Shown: positions 35,301 through 43,513, numbered from the stretch's first letter. The stretch: 64,000 bases of DNA from an uncultured Flavobacteriales bacterium (GCA_946482515.1 CAMLRS010000005.1:124001-188000), one strand, 5' to 3'. The notes: generated by a model not told the origin, from the letters alone. Numbers and translations are program-made.

Positions 35301-36306
35301 GACTGAATTCTGTGAAAGTGATCCGGAAAGCTATCGAATCAACATGACGCCTAAAGGAGCAATGATCAATCCGAGCGGGCCGGGTGTTTACTCGATGGGC
35401 AACAACATCTTTATGTTCTCACCATCAATAGCCGGACCGGGAATGATCCAGATCCGCAACAACGGTGAAGTGCAGCTGGTTGTCCAGGTAAATCCATCAC
35501 CAATTGCTGATATCGAATACACGATCGAAGGGGAAAACCTGAAGCTCGTATCCAACCTCGAGCATTACACCAACTTCTACTGGGAGTTTACCAACGATGC
35601 GGGTGAGCCGGTTCATGGCCAGGTAGATGATCTCAATCCGGTTATTCCATTCAGCGCCTTTACTGTTGAGCCAGGTCAAAGGATCCATATTGCACTGCGC
35701 GCGTGGAATGATTGTACAGAAAAATCATTCACCACTATCGTTGTGAAACCTACGCAGCAAACGGAATGTTCGACACAAGCGGGGCAATACTTTGCCTTCC
35801 TCAAAGATCAGTTTGAGATGATTTCTGTCGAATCGCCACTTTCACCATCAGCGGAGATCATAGTTTTCGATACACAACAATTCTATACCGAAGCGCTGAA
35901 CAATATGTCCACCTTCCTTTCCGGATCGGAGAACGGTATGATTGGCAGCAAAGTGAAAGAGCTGGGACAACGTTTCTTTAACGAAATCCTGGTTACGCAA
36001 CCGGGAGTTGCGCTTGATCCGCTGGTGAAGCTCTACCACAACCTGATGCGTGCCGGACTCACGTTTGTTCGTTGTCAGTCGGAAGAGCTGTTCCTCAACT
36101 CGCAGATCATCGACATGATCAAGAAGTTTGGCGATCAGATGAATGTGGAAATGACACCATCGCTGCCATCCGAAGGCATTCTTTCCAACACGGACGAAAA
36201 CCTTCAGTTCCTGTCTTTGGTAATGCAACTTCGCGGCGAAGGCACCGCCTCCTGGGATTACGTTCGGGGACTGCGCGACATCGTCGCATGGCAACCTGCA
36301 CAATAA
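32383..36306 (+). CDS. Large eCIS PKD-domain protein at the tail-fibre position
   Basis: A 1307-aa protein that I do not recognise end to end. The first 500 residues contain segments common in Bacteroidota eCIS loci (TADQLNEFLNYFDDQDRLSR, GVGIVCGFNVSW, MTITQGAGIDTDGDLL). A PLYLCCSDC-like segment gives C783, C784 and C787. A PKD domain lies at about residues 895-950 (TYLWEFGDGE), with another Ig-like domain after it, and the last 190 residues look helical. No signal peptide is present. It occupies the place of the Afp13 tail fibre but has no fibre repeats, so it may be a receptor-binding or baseplate-surface protein. This role is inference from position and domains. Confidence 0.7.
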   Translation: MEKLTTITPTYRSFVPDQVLTADQLNEFLNYFDDQDRLSRIFLSGVGIVCGFNVSWAGGKMTITQGAGIDTDGDLLKLSKPDPTDPTLELIDISELKFEQYRQYDDSAVYKPFFWRTVNGNDVQLNLLEAIPEGQALPSDPYISALNLQDMVVLLYLEDYPEDPSACTGINCENQGIKNIRKLRVLLVSQTDADYILSHDGMFDANNLISTYLNLDEVAVQRVTVNATNSASFASLRSNYLNAMQAENIIDKLKTGFSTMLGKLGMSAEATLISNQLNQLFGVGAIYPQLYFQYRYDLLRDVVSTYDELKSMFLDSVCTCNPDIHSFPKHLMLGRLIPTQDDRFLKSYRHGFYKSPILLDEKDWCERFDLYVARVIEMLTTYIATDIPPGEVKITPSSYRSLLENKAIPYYYNLGTPLLNAWNFDKYQVNKQTRNLSYHTSLLDPSGPIQLPLKYNLERHNFLAIEGHQGYSYMTALQRIDALKKQYGLAFDVKALGITINPNDPINMDDYACHFEDLQVMLDAWTQEHECLLGKVSYYFSGFSTIVPGYNYHENDFVYPMEPAAPDVAVPSKNPGYNAVKANLYNDKNALGGMLVKAYDKFRGCSGRDIVVQVDREIDRLGFERDDLTVEATLKAPNEVLSYAFVLLDKRPTTLFEVRPDVIHEIDVNATYLCAAARRGFMKATEMKGNVKAQMMLINLNQDVTALCCSADKLKLIHEEIERRKQEILLGLSLAKFQEEHPGMEHLAGVHQGDTFLLVYVKDAINGIPGNTVVADFTLPYLCCSDCRPIGFILPPVVADLRLSSDTFCIGTSTSPIELYPYPSDGIVTFTPEVPGLLIEGNQLIINTTLIPESQIGQPINFSVNGSETNATLTFYKTPQLEIVVPPNPLTSGSVPFSVQFTEAVDPSDFTYLWEFGDGETATEPSPLHRYILPLPENQATVTLTVTPNNGAACPFVGQKVLEFIPVSLSLPQTEFCESDPESYRINMTPKGAMINPSGPGVYSMGNNIFMFSPSIAGPGMIQIRNNGEVQLVVQVNPSPIADIEYTIEGENLKLVSNLEHYTNFYWEFTNDAGEPVHGQVDDLNPVIPFSAFTVEPGQRIHIALRAWNDCTEKSFTTIVVKPTQQTECSTQAGQYFAFLKDQFEMISVESPLSPSAEIIVFDTQQFYTEALNNMSTFLSGSENGMIGSKVKELGQRFFNEILVTQPGVALDPLVKLYHNLMRAGLTFVRCQSEELFLNSQIIDMIKKFGDQMNVEMTPSLPSEGILSNTDENLQFLSLVMQLRGEGTASWDYVRGLRDIVAWQPAQ

Positions 36307-36325
36307 CTTTTTGAGCTGATTATCG

Positions 36326-37774
36326 ATGAGTGAATCACTGCATATCGTTCACAAGCTGGTTGTCGAAGTGGAAACCAATTCCAAAGAGACAGGCTTCGCC
36401 ATCAGGGATAATGCGGCCGGATTTATTTCCGGCCGGCTTTCCCCGGCGTTGGAAGAGCTGTTCCGTGAACTGGAGAAAAAACTGAACGGAAACGTGCTCA
36501 CCTTCGATCGGATCTCGATCGATGTGTCGGCCGGTACAACCGATCTGTCACGCAGTGATATCGACCGCTTGATCTGCAACGCGATACAGGAAGAAGTGAA
36601 AGCTGCTTTTCCCGTAGTAACGGAACCTGTTTCAAGCCCAGGATCCGAAAAGGACCCGGAACGCCTGATACCGGTTGCGAAACGTCAGCTGCAGTCTGTT
36701 TTTCATTTCCTGAAAACCGGCGAAAGGCCCTGGTGGATTCCTGACAACGCTTCTTTAAGCAAGCTGATGGAAACACCGAGTCTGCTGGAATTGGCCCGCA
36801 CCGATGTGGAAACACTGGTACAGGAGCTGGCTTCGGGCAATTCGGAAACCTTCTTGAAGCGGATGATCTTTCAGCTTCCGGAATCCGTCCTGATCGAATG
36901 GTTTGCCCGGGCATTTCAAATTCCGGATGAGCCAAAAGCGATCGCACCGAAAATACTGGCTGTTTTGCAAGGCCGGAAGAAGGAAAAATGGTGGAAGCTG
37001 CTACTGGAAGCCTTTCGGGAATTCCAGCGCAGCGGAACCATTTCTGCGGTCAGTCGGGAACGCTTGTTGTTCCTGTTGATCAACCGGGAAGCTGCCGATC
37101 CGCCTATTGTACAGTTGAAAACGGCAGCAGCATTTGTGAAAGCGATCCTCGGAGAGAAAGCATTTCCCGCGATCAGTGAAAAAGCGCTGGAAGTATTGCT
37201 GGAACAGCATTCCAAAGAGCAACCACCCGATCCGGAAAAATCCGAAGAGCTTTTGGAAAAAGCCGAGGAAGTGATCGAAGATCCTGGCGTACCCGTTGAG
37301 AATGCCGGTCTGATCCTGCTGCATCCGTTCCTGAGGCCATTTTTCACGGCCATCGGACTGATGGAAGAGAATCAGATCACGGATCCGGAATTGGCGGCGC
37401 ATGTGCTGCATTTCCTGGCAACGGGCAACGAATGCGACTGGGAATACGAGCTTCGGTTTGAAAAATTCCTTTGTGGCATTCCGGGACACGAGCCTATCCA
37501 GCGAGAGATCACGATTACGGAGGAAATCAAGGAAGAAACCGGGAAACTGCTCGGTGTGGTACTTGAACACTGGAAAGGCTTGAGAAGCGATTCCGTTGAC
37601 CTGCTCCGCAACGAATTCCTGCAGCGCGAAGCGAAGATCATTACAGAAGAACACCAGACCACGCGCTTGGTGTTCGAACGGAAAACGCAGGACATCCTGC
37701 TCGACAGCCTTCCCTGGAACCTGGGGATTGTGAAAGTCGACTGGCGAAAGGACCTGCTATTTGTAGAATGGTAA
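36326..37774 (+). CDS. eCIS tape-measure protein (Afp14/Pvc14 position)
   Basis: A 482-aa protein matching the Bacteroidota contractile injection system tape-measure family. It has HIVHKLVVEVET at the start, a helical N-terminal domain (SPALEELFRELEKKL) and a C-terminal segment with WNLGIVKVDWRKDLLFVEW. Tape measures set tube length during assembly. Acidic, leucine-rich helices fill the middle (residues 280-325). It precedes the DUF4157 cargo gene by 12 nt. Confidence 0.82.
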   Translation: MSESLHIVHKLVVEVETNSKETGFAIRDNAAGFISGRLSPALEELFRELEKKLNGNVLTFDRISIDVSAGTTDLSRSDIDRLICNAIQEEVKAAFPVVTEPVSSPGSEKDPERLIPVAKRQLQSVFHFLKTGERPWWIPDNASLSKLMETPSLLELARTDVETLVQELASGNSETFLKRMIFQLPESVLIEWFARAFQIPDEPKAIAPKILAVLQGRKKEKWWKLLLEAFREFQRSGTISAVSRERLLFLLINREAADPPIVQLKTAAAFVKAILGEKAFPAISEKALEVLLEQHSKEQPPDPEKSEELLEKAEEVIEDPGVPVENAGLILLHPFLRPFFTAIGLMEENQITDPELAAHVLHFLATGNECDWEYELRFEKFLCGIPGHEPIQREITITEEIKEETGKLLGVVLEHWKGLRSDSVDLLRNEFLQREAKIITEEHQTTRLVFERKTQDILLDSLPWNLGIVKVDWRKDLLFVEW

Positions 37775-37786
37775 GACAATAACAAT

Positions 37787-40700
37787 ATGAAGGCGAAAGT
37801 CAACACACCTGAAAAACCACAGGGCTCCCCATTCCGGAGCCGCGGCCGCGATCCGTTCGGGGTACAGGCGAAGCTGTTCGTCAATAAACCCGGCGATAAA
37901 CACGAAGCCGAAGCCGATCATGCGGCCGAAAGCGTCGTTCGTGGCTCATCACCGGCCAGCGCACCTGCGTCTGCTGCCGGAACACCACCGCCTGTTCAAT
38001 TGAAACCGATTGCCCAGACCGTTACGCCTTACATTCAACGTAAGGAAGGAGCGGATCAAATGGGACAGCTCGACATAGAAGGTACCGAAGATAAAATGGG
38101 TACCGTCGACCACGAAGGCTTGATCCAACGAAAAGAAGATGAATCAGCTCAGTTAAAAGAAGATGAAAACGTACAGCTCAAGGAAGAAGACGAGCCTGTT
38201 CAGAAAATGGAAGAAGGAGGTGCGGAAGCCGAGCCTGCTGAAGCCGAAGAACCCGATGTAGAAGAGCCGGATACCGAAGCCGATACCGAAAGTGGTGGCG
38301 ACGAAGGCGTACAAATGAAGGAAGAAGAAGATGCTTCCGCGCAGCTGAAAGAAGACGATGAGCCGGTACAAACCAAACGGTTCGACAAAGCACCTGCTGC
38401 GCCTTCTCCGAACATTGGTGCACAGCTGAAAGACTCGAAAGGGCAGGGAAGTCCGCTTCCTTCCGATGTCAGAACCGAAATGGAAACCGGCTTTGGTGCC
38501 GATTTCAGCAACGTGAAGGTCCACACAGGCACCAGCGCAGTCGATATGAACAAATCGCTGGGCGCAAAAGCCTTCACCAACAAAGGTGATATTTACTTCA
38601 ACGAAGGCAAATTCAATCCTGCTTCACAGGATGGAAAATTCCTCCTGGCCCACGAGCTCACGCATACCATTCAGCAAGGCGCTGCAACACCGAAAGCCGA
38701 TTTGCAGAAAAACGCTGCTGAACCAAGTGCAGCAACCACTGATAAAAACCAGCCTGCCGGCAGTGCGGGCGAAAAAGAAGCTATTGCCGCTATCGAACAG
38801 CCGGCATTGAAAGTAGCAGCCGCTGCTACTGCCGCTGCAGATCCTGCTGCCGCGACCAAACCGGCGGAGGAAGTTGATCCGAAAAAAGGCAAGAAAGCCG
38901 GGAAAAAGGACAAGCACGGCAAAGCTATTGAAGAAGAACAGCCAGCCGGTGAAGAAGCCGTTCCGGAAAAGAAAAAACCGGATCCGAAATCCGATCCGAA
39001 CTTCATGGAAGTAACGCAGAACATTGCCGTTACTGCCGATAAGCAGGCTGCTCACGAGCCGGCCGAAGCACTTTCCGAAGACGCACAGGAAGCGGCACCT
39101 TCGCCTGGTAACGAGCGCGAAAGTATCGCGCAGGCCGAACAGGTCGACGAAATGGAAGAGGCAGAGCCAAAACCATTCGATGCGGCAGCGTTCAAAGCCA
39201 AGCTCATGGAGCGGATTGCCAGTATGCAGCTTCCGGAAAACCAGGATGAGGCCGACAATTTCGAAGAGAACAACAACATCGAAGAAGTCAACCAGGCTGC
39301 TGTAGGTGATGTCGCTGCGGAGAAAGATACCGCCGTTGGTCCGATCGAGGAAACCAGCCAGGCAGCTCCGCAAACGGATAACGTTCCTCCGCGTCAGACC
39401 ACGCCGCTCAAACCGCTACAGAAAGGTAAAAAACCGGGCAGCGTTGGAGCAGACAAAGCCGTTCCTCCGAAACGCGGTGAAGAGGAAGTCAGCCAGCCGA
39501 TCCAGGAACAAACTGCTGAAGTGGATCAGCGCATGGCCGAGAACGAAGTCACAGACGAACAGCTCGAAAAATCGGAAGAGCCGAAATTCATGGAGGCGCT
39601 CGACAGCAAGAAAGACGCCAAAGCCCAAGCTGAAGAAGCACCGAAGAACTTACGCAAAGACGAAGAAAAGACGTTGCAGGGTACGTCGGCCAAATCCGAC
39701 GCAGCCAGCCAGGAGCAATTGGCCGGAATGCATGCCATGCGTGGCGGTGCCTTCATGAAAGTGATGGGCAACCAGAAAGCTACCGGTACAAAAGATACGA
39801 GCGAGCGCGAAAAGATCGCCAGCGACATCAACGGCATTTACGAGACCACCAAAACCGACGTGGAAAACATCCTCGACACCCTCGAGGAGCGCGTGAGCAC
39901 GATGTTCGAAGCAACGGCTAACAAAGCCAAAGATGCGTTCGAGAAGTACGTGGAAATGAAAATGGTCCTGTACAAAGCCGATCGCTACGGAGGTCCGCTC
40001 GGTCCACTGAAATGGGGTAAAGATCTGTTTATGGGGCTGCCGGATGAAGTGAACCAGTTCTTTGTAGACGGTAAAGACCTCTTCACCGAAGTGATGGATG
40101 CCGGAATCACGGTCATCGCCAATCATGTGGCCAGCGAGCTCAATCGTGCGCAGCAGCGCATCAAGCAAGGTCAGGCAGACGTGACAACATATGTCGAAAG
40201 TCTTCCGAAGAACCTGCAGCATCTTGGAAAAGAAGCCGCCAGCGAGATCCAGGAAAAATTCTCTGCACTGCAAGACGATGTCAGCAGCCGCGAAGAAGCA
40301 CTCATCGATACACTGGCACAGGAATACGTTGCCGCAATGGAAGAAGTCGACGAGCGGATTGAAGAAATGAAAGCCGCTAACCGCGGACTCATCGATGCGG
40401 TGATGGGCTTCATCAACGGCGTTATCGAAACCATCCTGAAGCTCAAAGAAATGATCACCAACCTGTTCGCGGCTATCAAGAGCGTGATCGGTGTGATCAT
40501 GGCCGATCCGATCGGTTTCATGGGCAACCTCTTCGACGGAATCGGGCAGGGAATCGACCTGTTCAAAGCCAACATCCAGAATCACTTGCTGGGTGGCTTG
40601 CTCGAATGGCTCACCGGTTCACTCGGCCCTATGGGAATCACCATGCCGAAAGACATCTTCAGTCTCAGCGGTATTTTCAACCTCGTCCTTCAAGTACTTG

Positions 40701-42316
40701 GATTAGGCTGGGATTACATCCGTCTGAAAGCCGTCAAAATGATGGGCGAGCCGGTCGTGAAAGCACTGGAAGGCGGTTTCGATATGTTCAAAACCTTCGC
40801 AACGAAAGGCATCGACGGCATCTGGGAATACCTCAAAGATCAGTTCAACGATCTGAAAGAAACCGTGATCGATTCCATCAAGGACATGCTGATCACGCAG
40901 GTGATTCAGGCCGGAATCAAATGGCTGTTGAGTCTCCTCATTCCTGGGGCAGGTTTCATCAAAGCCATCATGGCGATCAAAGACCTCATTGTCTTCTTTG
41001 TTGAATCGGCCATCATGCTCATTCCTGCACTCACCGAGGCCATCCTGGCATTGGCAGCAGGTTCCGTAGCCGGCGTAGCGAAAGCCATCGAATTCGGTTT
41101 GGCCAAGCTCATCGGACTCGTCATCAACCTCTTCGCGAAGCTGATCGGTCTCGGTGGCCTCAGCAAGAAAGTCACTGCCATCTTCAAGAAAATCCGCAAA
41201 CGTGTGGATAAAGCCGTGAACAAAATGCTGAAGAAAGCCCGGAAGGCGGGACGGAAGCTGATGCGGAAGTTGGGGATTGGTACGAAAGAGAAACCGAAGA
41301 ACAAAGAGCAGCATGATGAGCAGGTGAAGGCTGGGTTGCAGTACCTGGATCAGATGAGCAATAAGGAAGATGAAGACAAAGACAAAACATTGACGCTTGA
41401 AGAAGCTCAGCAGGTTGCCGCGAAAACCAGGAAGAAATTCCCGGTATTTACTTCCATTAAACCAAGAAATGAAGGTGGTAAGTGGGTATACGACTGGACA
41501 GGTAGTAAAGGGGTTAAGCCAACGGATGAAAAAGCAGACGATGGATTCAAAAGAGGCGATCACGTCTTCAACCTGGGATTGGGCAAAGCCTTGAGTCAAA
41601 TGGGGAATACATCCGATGGCAAAATTCAGACATTATCAACTGTGCTTAAAAGTGGAGCAGCGACGCTCGATGGTGATGAATTTCACCTGACAGTTTCTAA
41701 GAAAGGTGAGAAAAATAAAGGCGGAGATGAAAATGCAAAAATGTTCGGGGCATTGAATAGAAGAATTCTCCAACGTTTTTCAGATGTCGTAGAAGCGAAA
41801 GAAGCTGGAAATGGAATTAATCCAACTGCTTTGGATAACTTATTTGAAACCTTGTTTAATAATTCGATTGATAATGAAGCAATATCATACTTGAGTGCCG
41901 ATAATCTTAAAAAGTTCAAGTCAGGAAAAGAAAAGTTCTTGAAGGTAAAAGAAGATATTCTCAGTGAAATCAAAAGAATCGAGCAAGAGGAAGAAAAGAA
42001 TGCAAATGACGATAAGATTAATGCTGAAAAACAAGAAGTCAGAAATGCCATTCGACAAACTCAGGCGCGCCTGGATCAAGATGTGGTGAGCAGAGATAAA
42101 CGGATCTTTGAGTTAAATGCCGATGATCCAAGCTCTAAAGAATTAAGCGCTTTGAAGGCGAAGAATTTTGATGGCAAACAATTAACTTTGGATGACATCA
42201 GAGCCCGATTACTATTAGTCGAAAACATGAAAATCAGCGATGCCGATGATCGCGAGCTTGTTTTGATAGAACTAGGGGATCTGAAGAAAAGTGTACTCGA
42301 TATTTATAACGATTAA
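37787..42316 (+). CDS. DUF4157 eCIS cargo/toxin protein
   Basis: A 1509-aa protein with polymorphic-toxin architecture. Residues 1-50 carry the usual leader (FGVQAKLFVNKPGDKHEAEADHAAE). Residues 95-205 are an acidic stretch with repeated QLKEDE/VQMKEEE motifs. Residues about 222-300 form the DUF4157 (eCIS core) domain with H289-E-L-T-H293, a zinc-peptidase motif. A long Ala/Glu/Lys-rich helical region follows, then hydrophobic helices at about 860-1130 (VIGVIMADPIGFMGNLFDG, LALAAGSVAGVAKAIEFGL), then a Lys/Arg-rich hinge near 1135-1165. The last 340 residues are a separate, AT-rich, charged domain with no motif I know. DUF4157 proteins are linked with eCIS cargo. The C-terminal domain is the candidate effector. 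Confidence 0.8.
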   Translation: MKAKVNTPEKPQGSPFRSRGRDPFGVQAKLFVNKPGDKHEAEADHAAESVVRGSSPASAPASAAGTPPPVQLKPIAQTVTPYIQRKEGADQMGQLDIEGTEDKMGTVDHEGLIQRKEDESAQLKEDENVQLKEEDEPVQKMEEGGAEAEPAEAEEPDVEEPDTEADTESGGDEGVQMKEEEDASAQLKEDDEPVQTKRFDKAPAAPSPNIGAQLKDSKGQGSPLPSDVRTEMETGFGADFSNVKVHTGTSAVDMNKSLGAKAFTNKGDIYFNEGKFNPASQDGKFLLAHELTHTIQQGAATPKADLQKNAAEPSAATTDKNQPAGSAGEKEAIAAIEQPALKVAAAATAAADPAAATKPAEEVDPKKGKKAGKKDKHGKAIEEEQPAGEEAVPEKKKPDPKSDPNFMEVTQNIAVTADKQAAHEPAEALSEDAQEAAPSPGNERESIAQAEQVDEMEEAEPKPFDAAAFKAKLMERIASMQLPENQDEADNFEENNNIEEVNQAAVGDVAAEKDTAVGPIEETSQAAPQTDNVPPRQTTPLKPLQKGKKPGSVGADKAVPPKRGEEEVSQPIQEQTAEVDQRMAENEVTDEQLEKSEEPKFMEALDSKKDAKAQAEEAPKNLRKDEEKTLQGTSAKSDAASQEQLAGMHAMRGGAFMKVMGNQKATGTKDTSEREKIASDINGIYETTKTDVENILDTLEERVSTMFEATANKAKDAFEKYVEMKMVLYKADRYGGPLGPLKWGKDLFMGLPDEVNQFFVDGKDLFTEVMDAGITVIANHVASELNRAQQRIKQGQADVTTYVESLPKNLQHLGKEAASEIQEKFSALQDDVSSREEALIDTLAQEYVAAMEEVDERIEEMKAANRGLIDAVMGFINGVIETILKLKEMITNLFAAIKSVIGVIMADPIGFMGNLFDGIGQGIDLFKANIQNHLLGGLLEWLTGSLGPMGITMPKDIFSLSGIFNLVLQVLGLGWDYIRLKAVKMMGEPVVKALEGGFDMFKTFATKGIDGIWEYLKDQFNDLKETVIDSIKDMLITQVIQAGIKWLLSLLIPGAGFIKAIMAIKDLIVFFVESAIMLIPALTEAILALAAGSVAGVAKAIEFGLAKLIGLVINLFAKLIGLGGLSKKVTAIFKKIRKRVDKAVNKMLKKARKAGRKLMRKLGIGTKEKPKNKEQHDEQVKAGLQYLDQMSNKEDEDKDKTLTLEEAQQVAAKTRKKFPVFTSIKPRNEGGKWVYDWTGSKGVKPTDEKADDGFKRGDHVFNLGLGKALSQMGNTSDGKIQTLSTVLKSGAATLDGDEFHLTVSKKGEKNKGGDENAKMFGALNRRILQRFSDVVEAKEAGNGINPTALDNLFETLFNNSIDNEAISYLSADNLKKFKSGKEKFLKVKEDILSEIKRIEQEEEKNANDDKINAEKQEVRNAIRQTQARLDQDVVSRDKRIFELNADDPSSKELSALKAKNFDGKQLTLDDIRARLLLVENMKISDADDRELVLIELGDLKKSVLDIYND

Positions 42317-42323
42317 ACTGAAA

Positions 42324-43232
42324 ATGATGATAATCAGCAGAAAAGGACATGTCATTACGGAAGCTTATAAAGACTATCTGTTAACTCTTTCTTTGACTCA
42401 TTTGATAATTTCGGACTTGAATACAGATGAGCAAATCAGATCTATAGAGCTTGATGGAATGCTGAATCTGAATTTAGTCCAGCTAATACCAATTGGGGAT
42501 AGCATTTTGATCTTTGATGTCGAGAAAGGAAGTATGATACATGTAGATGAAACCGGTGTGTCTCATCAGGTAATGTTCCCTCGTCGGGTGACAGCCGGCA
42601 GATTTGTTGTGACACAATCAGATAATTTCAAACTGTTGTTATTTAATGGTTTAGCGTATTATGAATTTGATTTGGAGAATAAAATTTTAAGTGAAGTCTC
42701 CGGTGTCCATGTGATGAAGCACTATGCGGATTTTCGTCACGTTATGAAGGATTTGTTTGCGATTAGATATAATCATCTCTTTTATGATGATCAAAATCGA
42801 AAAGTACTTTACCATTTTCATGATGATCAGAAAGTGATCTACGACGATAAAGACTTTGGGAAACCTTATTACTTTCATGATGACAAGAATGTTAGTCGTA
42901 TAGGAATTTACGATGTAAATCAGCACCAAAAGCAAGTGGAGTTTTCTGCACCGGAAACAATAGCTTTCGGTGGTTGGTTTGAATGGACGGAGGATGGATT
43001 AACACCTAATCAAAGTGTTTTAAAAGGTGTCATTGCATCTGACAAAATCATTCTCTGTTATCCGCAAACTATTTACGTAATGGATCTCAGTGGGAAGATT
43101 TTACAAAAGCTGACCAGTGGTAGTGGGAAACGATTTACTGGAGTCAATTCACCGAAAGCGGATGAATTGTTGATTTCGGAATTTTCAGAAACAGAACAAC
43201 TAACAGAGATTAGCACAAAGTCTCTTTTGTGA
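42324..43232 (+). CDS. AT-rich partner gene, possible immunity protein
   Basis: A 302-aa soluble protein, 7 nt after the DUF4157 gene and clearly more AT-rich than the eCIS (21 G+C in the 60 bases from 42661, against 29 in the 60 bases from 40441). It has repeated short strands with His/Asp/Tyr-rich turns (YHFHDDQKVIYDDKDFG, YYFHDDKNV), which suggests a beta-propeller-like fold. It has no signal or membrane segment. Position and composition suit an immunity or accessory protein for the upstream toxin domain, but no family is recognised. The ATG at 42324 avoids the long overlap of the frame from 42291. Confidence 0.6.
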   Translation: MMIISRKGHVITEAYKDYLLTLSLTHLIISDLNTDEQIRSIELDGMLNLNLVQLIPIGDSILIFDVEKGSMIHVDETGVSHQVMFPRRVTAGRFVVTQSDNFKLLLFNGLAYYEFDLENKILSEVSGVHVMKHYADFRHVMKDLFAIRYNHLFYDDQNRKVLYHFHDDQKVIYDDKDFGKPYYFHDDKNVSRIGIYDVNQHQKQVEFSAPETIAFGGWFEWTEDGLTPNQSVLKGVIASDKIILCYPQTIYVMDLSGKILQKLTSGSGKRFTGVNSPKADELLISEFSETEQLTEISTKSLL

Positions 43233-43249
43233 ACAAGAGAAGAGCAAAA

Positions 43250-43289
43250 AAGAAAAAGAGAGCACTAATCATGCTCTCTTCTCTTTTTT
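43250..43289. terminator. Bidirectional terminator closing the eCIS operon and tRNA-His
   Basis: AAGAGAGCA and TGCTCTCTT (9 bp) close a 7-nt loop, followed by a T-run on the plus strand; on the minus strand the left A-run gives a T-run after the tRNA. It serves the plus-strand operon and the minus-strand tRNA. Confidence 0.75.
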
Positions 43290-43292
43290 CAG

Positions 43293-43367
43293 GGAGAAAG
43301 ACGGGGTTCGAACCCGCGACCTCCGGAACCACAATCCGGCGCTCTAACCAGCTGAGCTACAATCTCC
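43293..43367 (-). tRNA. tRNA-His (GTG anticodon), imperfect acceptor stem
   Basis: The cloverleaf is complete: D-stem GCTC/GAGC with GG in the loop, anticodon stem CCGGA/TCCGG with loop TTGTGGT, T-stem GCGGG/CCCGT with TTCGAAC. An extra G at -1 faces C73, as tRNA-His requires. In the acceptor stem GAGATTG opposes CTTTCTC, so positions 5-68 and 6-67 are U-U mismatches. CCA is not encoded (CCT). The 3' end faces the eCIS cargo module 60 bp away. Confidence 0.88.
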
Positions 43368-43379
43368 GTTTTGGAGCGA

Positions 43380-43408
43380 CAAAATTAACCAATTTATCGA
43401 ACTTTCAA
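43380..43408 (-). promoter_or_regulatory. Promoter of tRNA-His
   Basis: On the minus strand TTG, an 18-nt spacer and TAATTTTG (43387-43380), a perfect -7 element 12 nt before the tRNA 5' end. Confidence 0.55.
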
Positions 43409-43468
43409 GGGATTTAAACGGTTTTTTGGATTTAATCTGTATTTTATTGATTCGCAATAGCTTGCTCA

Positions 43469-43501
43469 AGGGAATAGGGAAAGGAGGGAATAGGGAATGG
43501 G
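43469..43501. repeat. AGGGAATAGGGAA repeat, left copy
   Basis: Two direct copies of GGGAATAGGGAA-like words. The inverse (CCCTATTTCCTATTCCCTT) lies at 43932-43957, so the S23-family gene between them is bracketed by inverted repeats. Confidence 0.55.
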
Positions 43502-43513
43502 AGATCTCGCTTT

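Noticed and set aside
37787..38450. Frameshift or assembly error in the acidic repeat part of the DUF4157 protein
   Set aside because: The frame is continuous, codon use stays regular and such Glu/Lys-rich linkers are usual in DUF4157 proteins.
42291..42323. Earlier start of the 302-aa partner protein at 42291
   Set aside because: It would overlap the cargo gene by 26 bp and add a hydrophobic, unconserved leader. The ATG at 42324 gives a normal 7-nt gap.
16385..43232. A prophage or type VI secretion system
   Set aside because: There is no capsid, terminase, portal, lysis or integrase gene, and no TssJLM membrane complex or ClpV. The DUF4255, LysM, DUF5908, DUF4157 and Afp15-type ATPase set is that of an eCIS.
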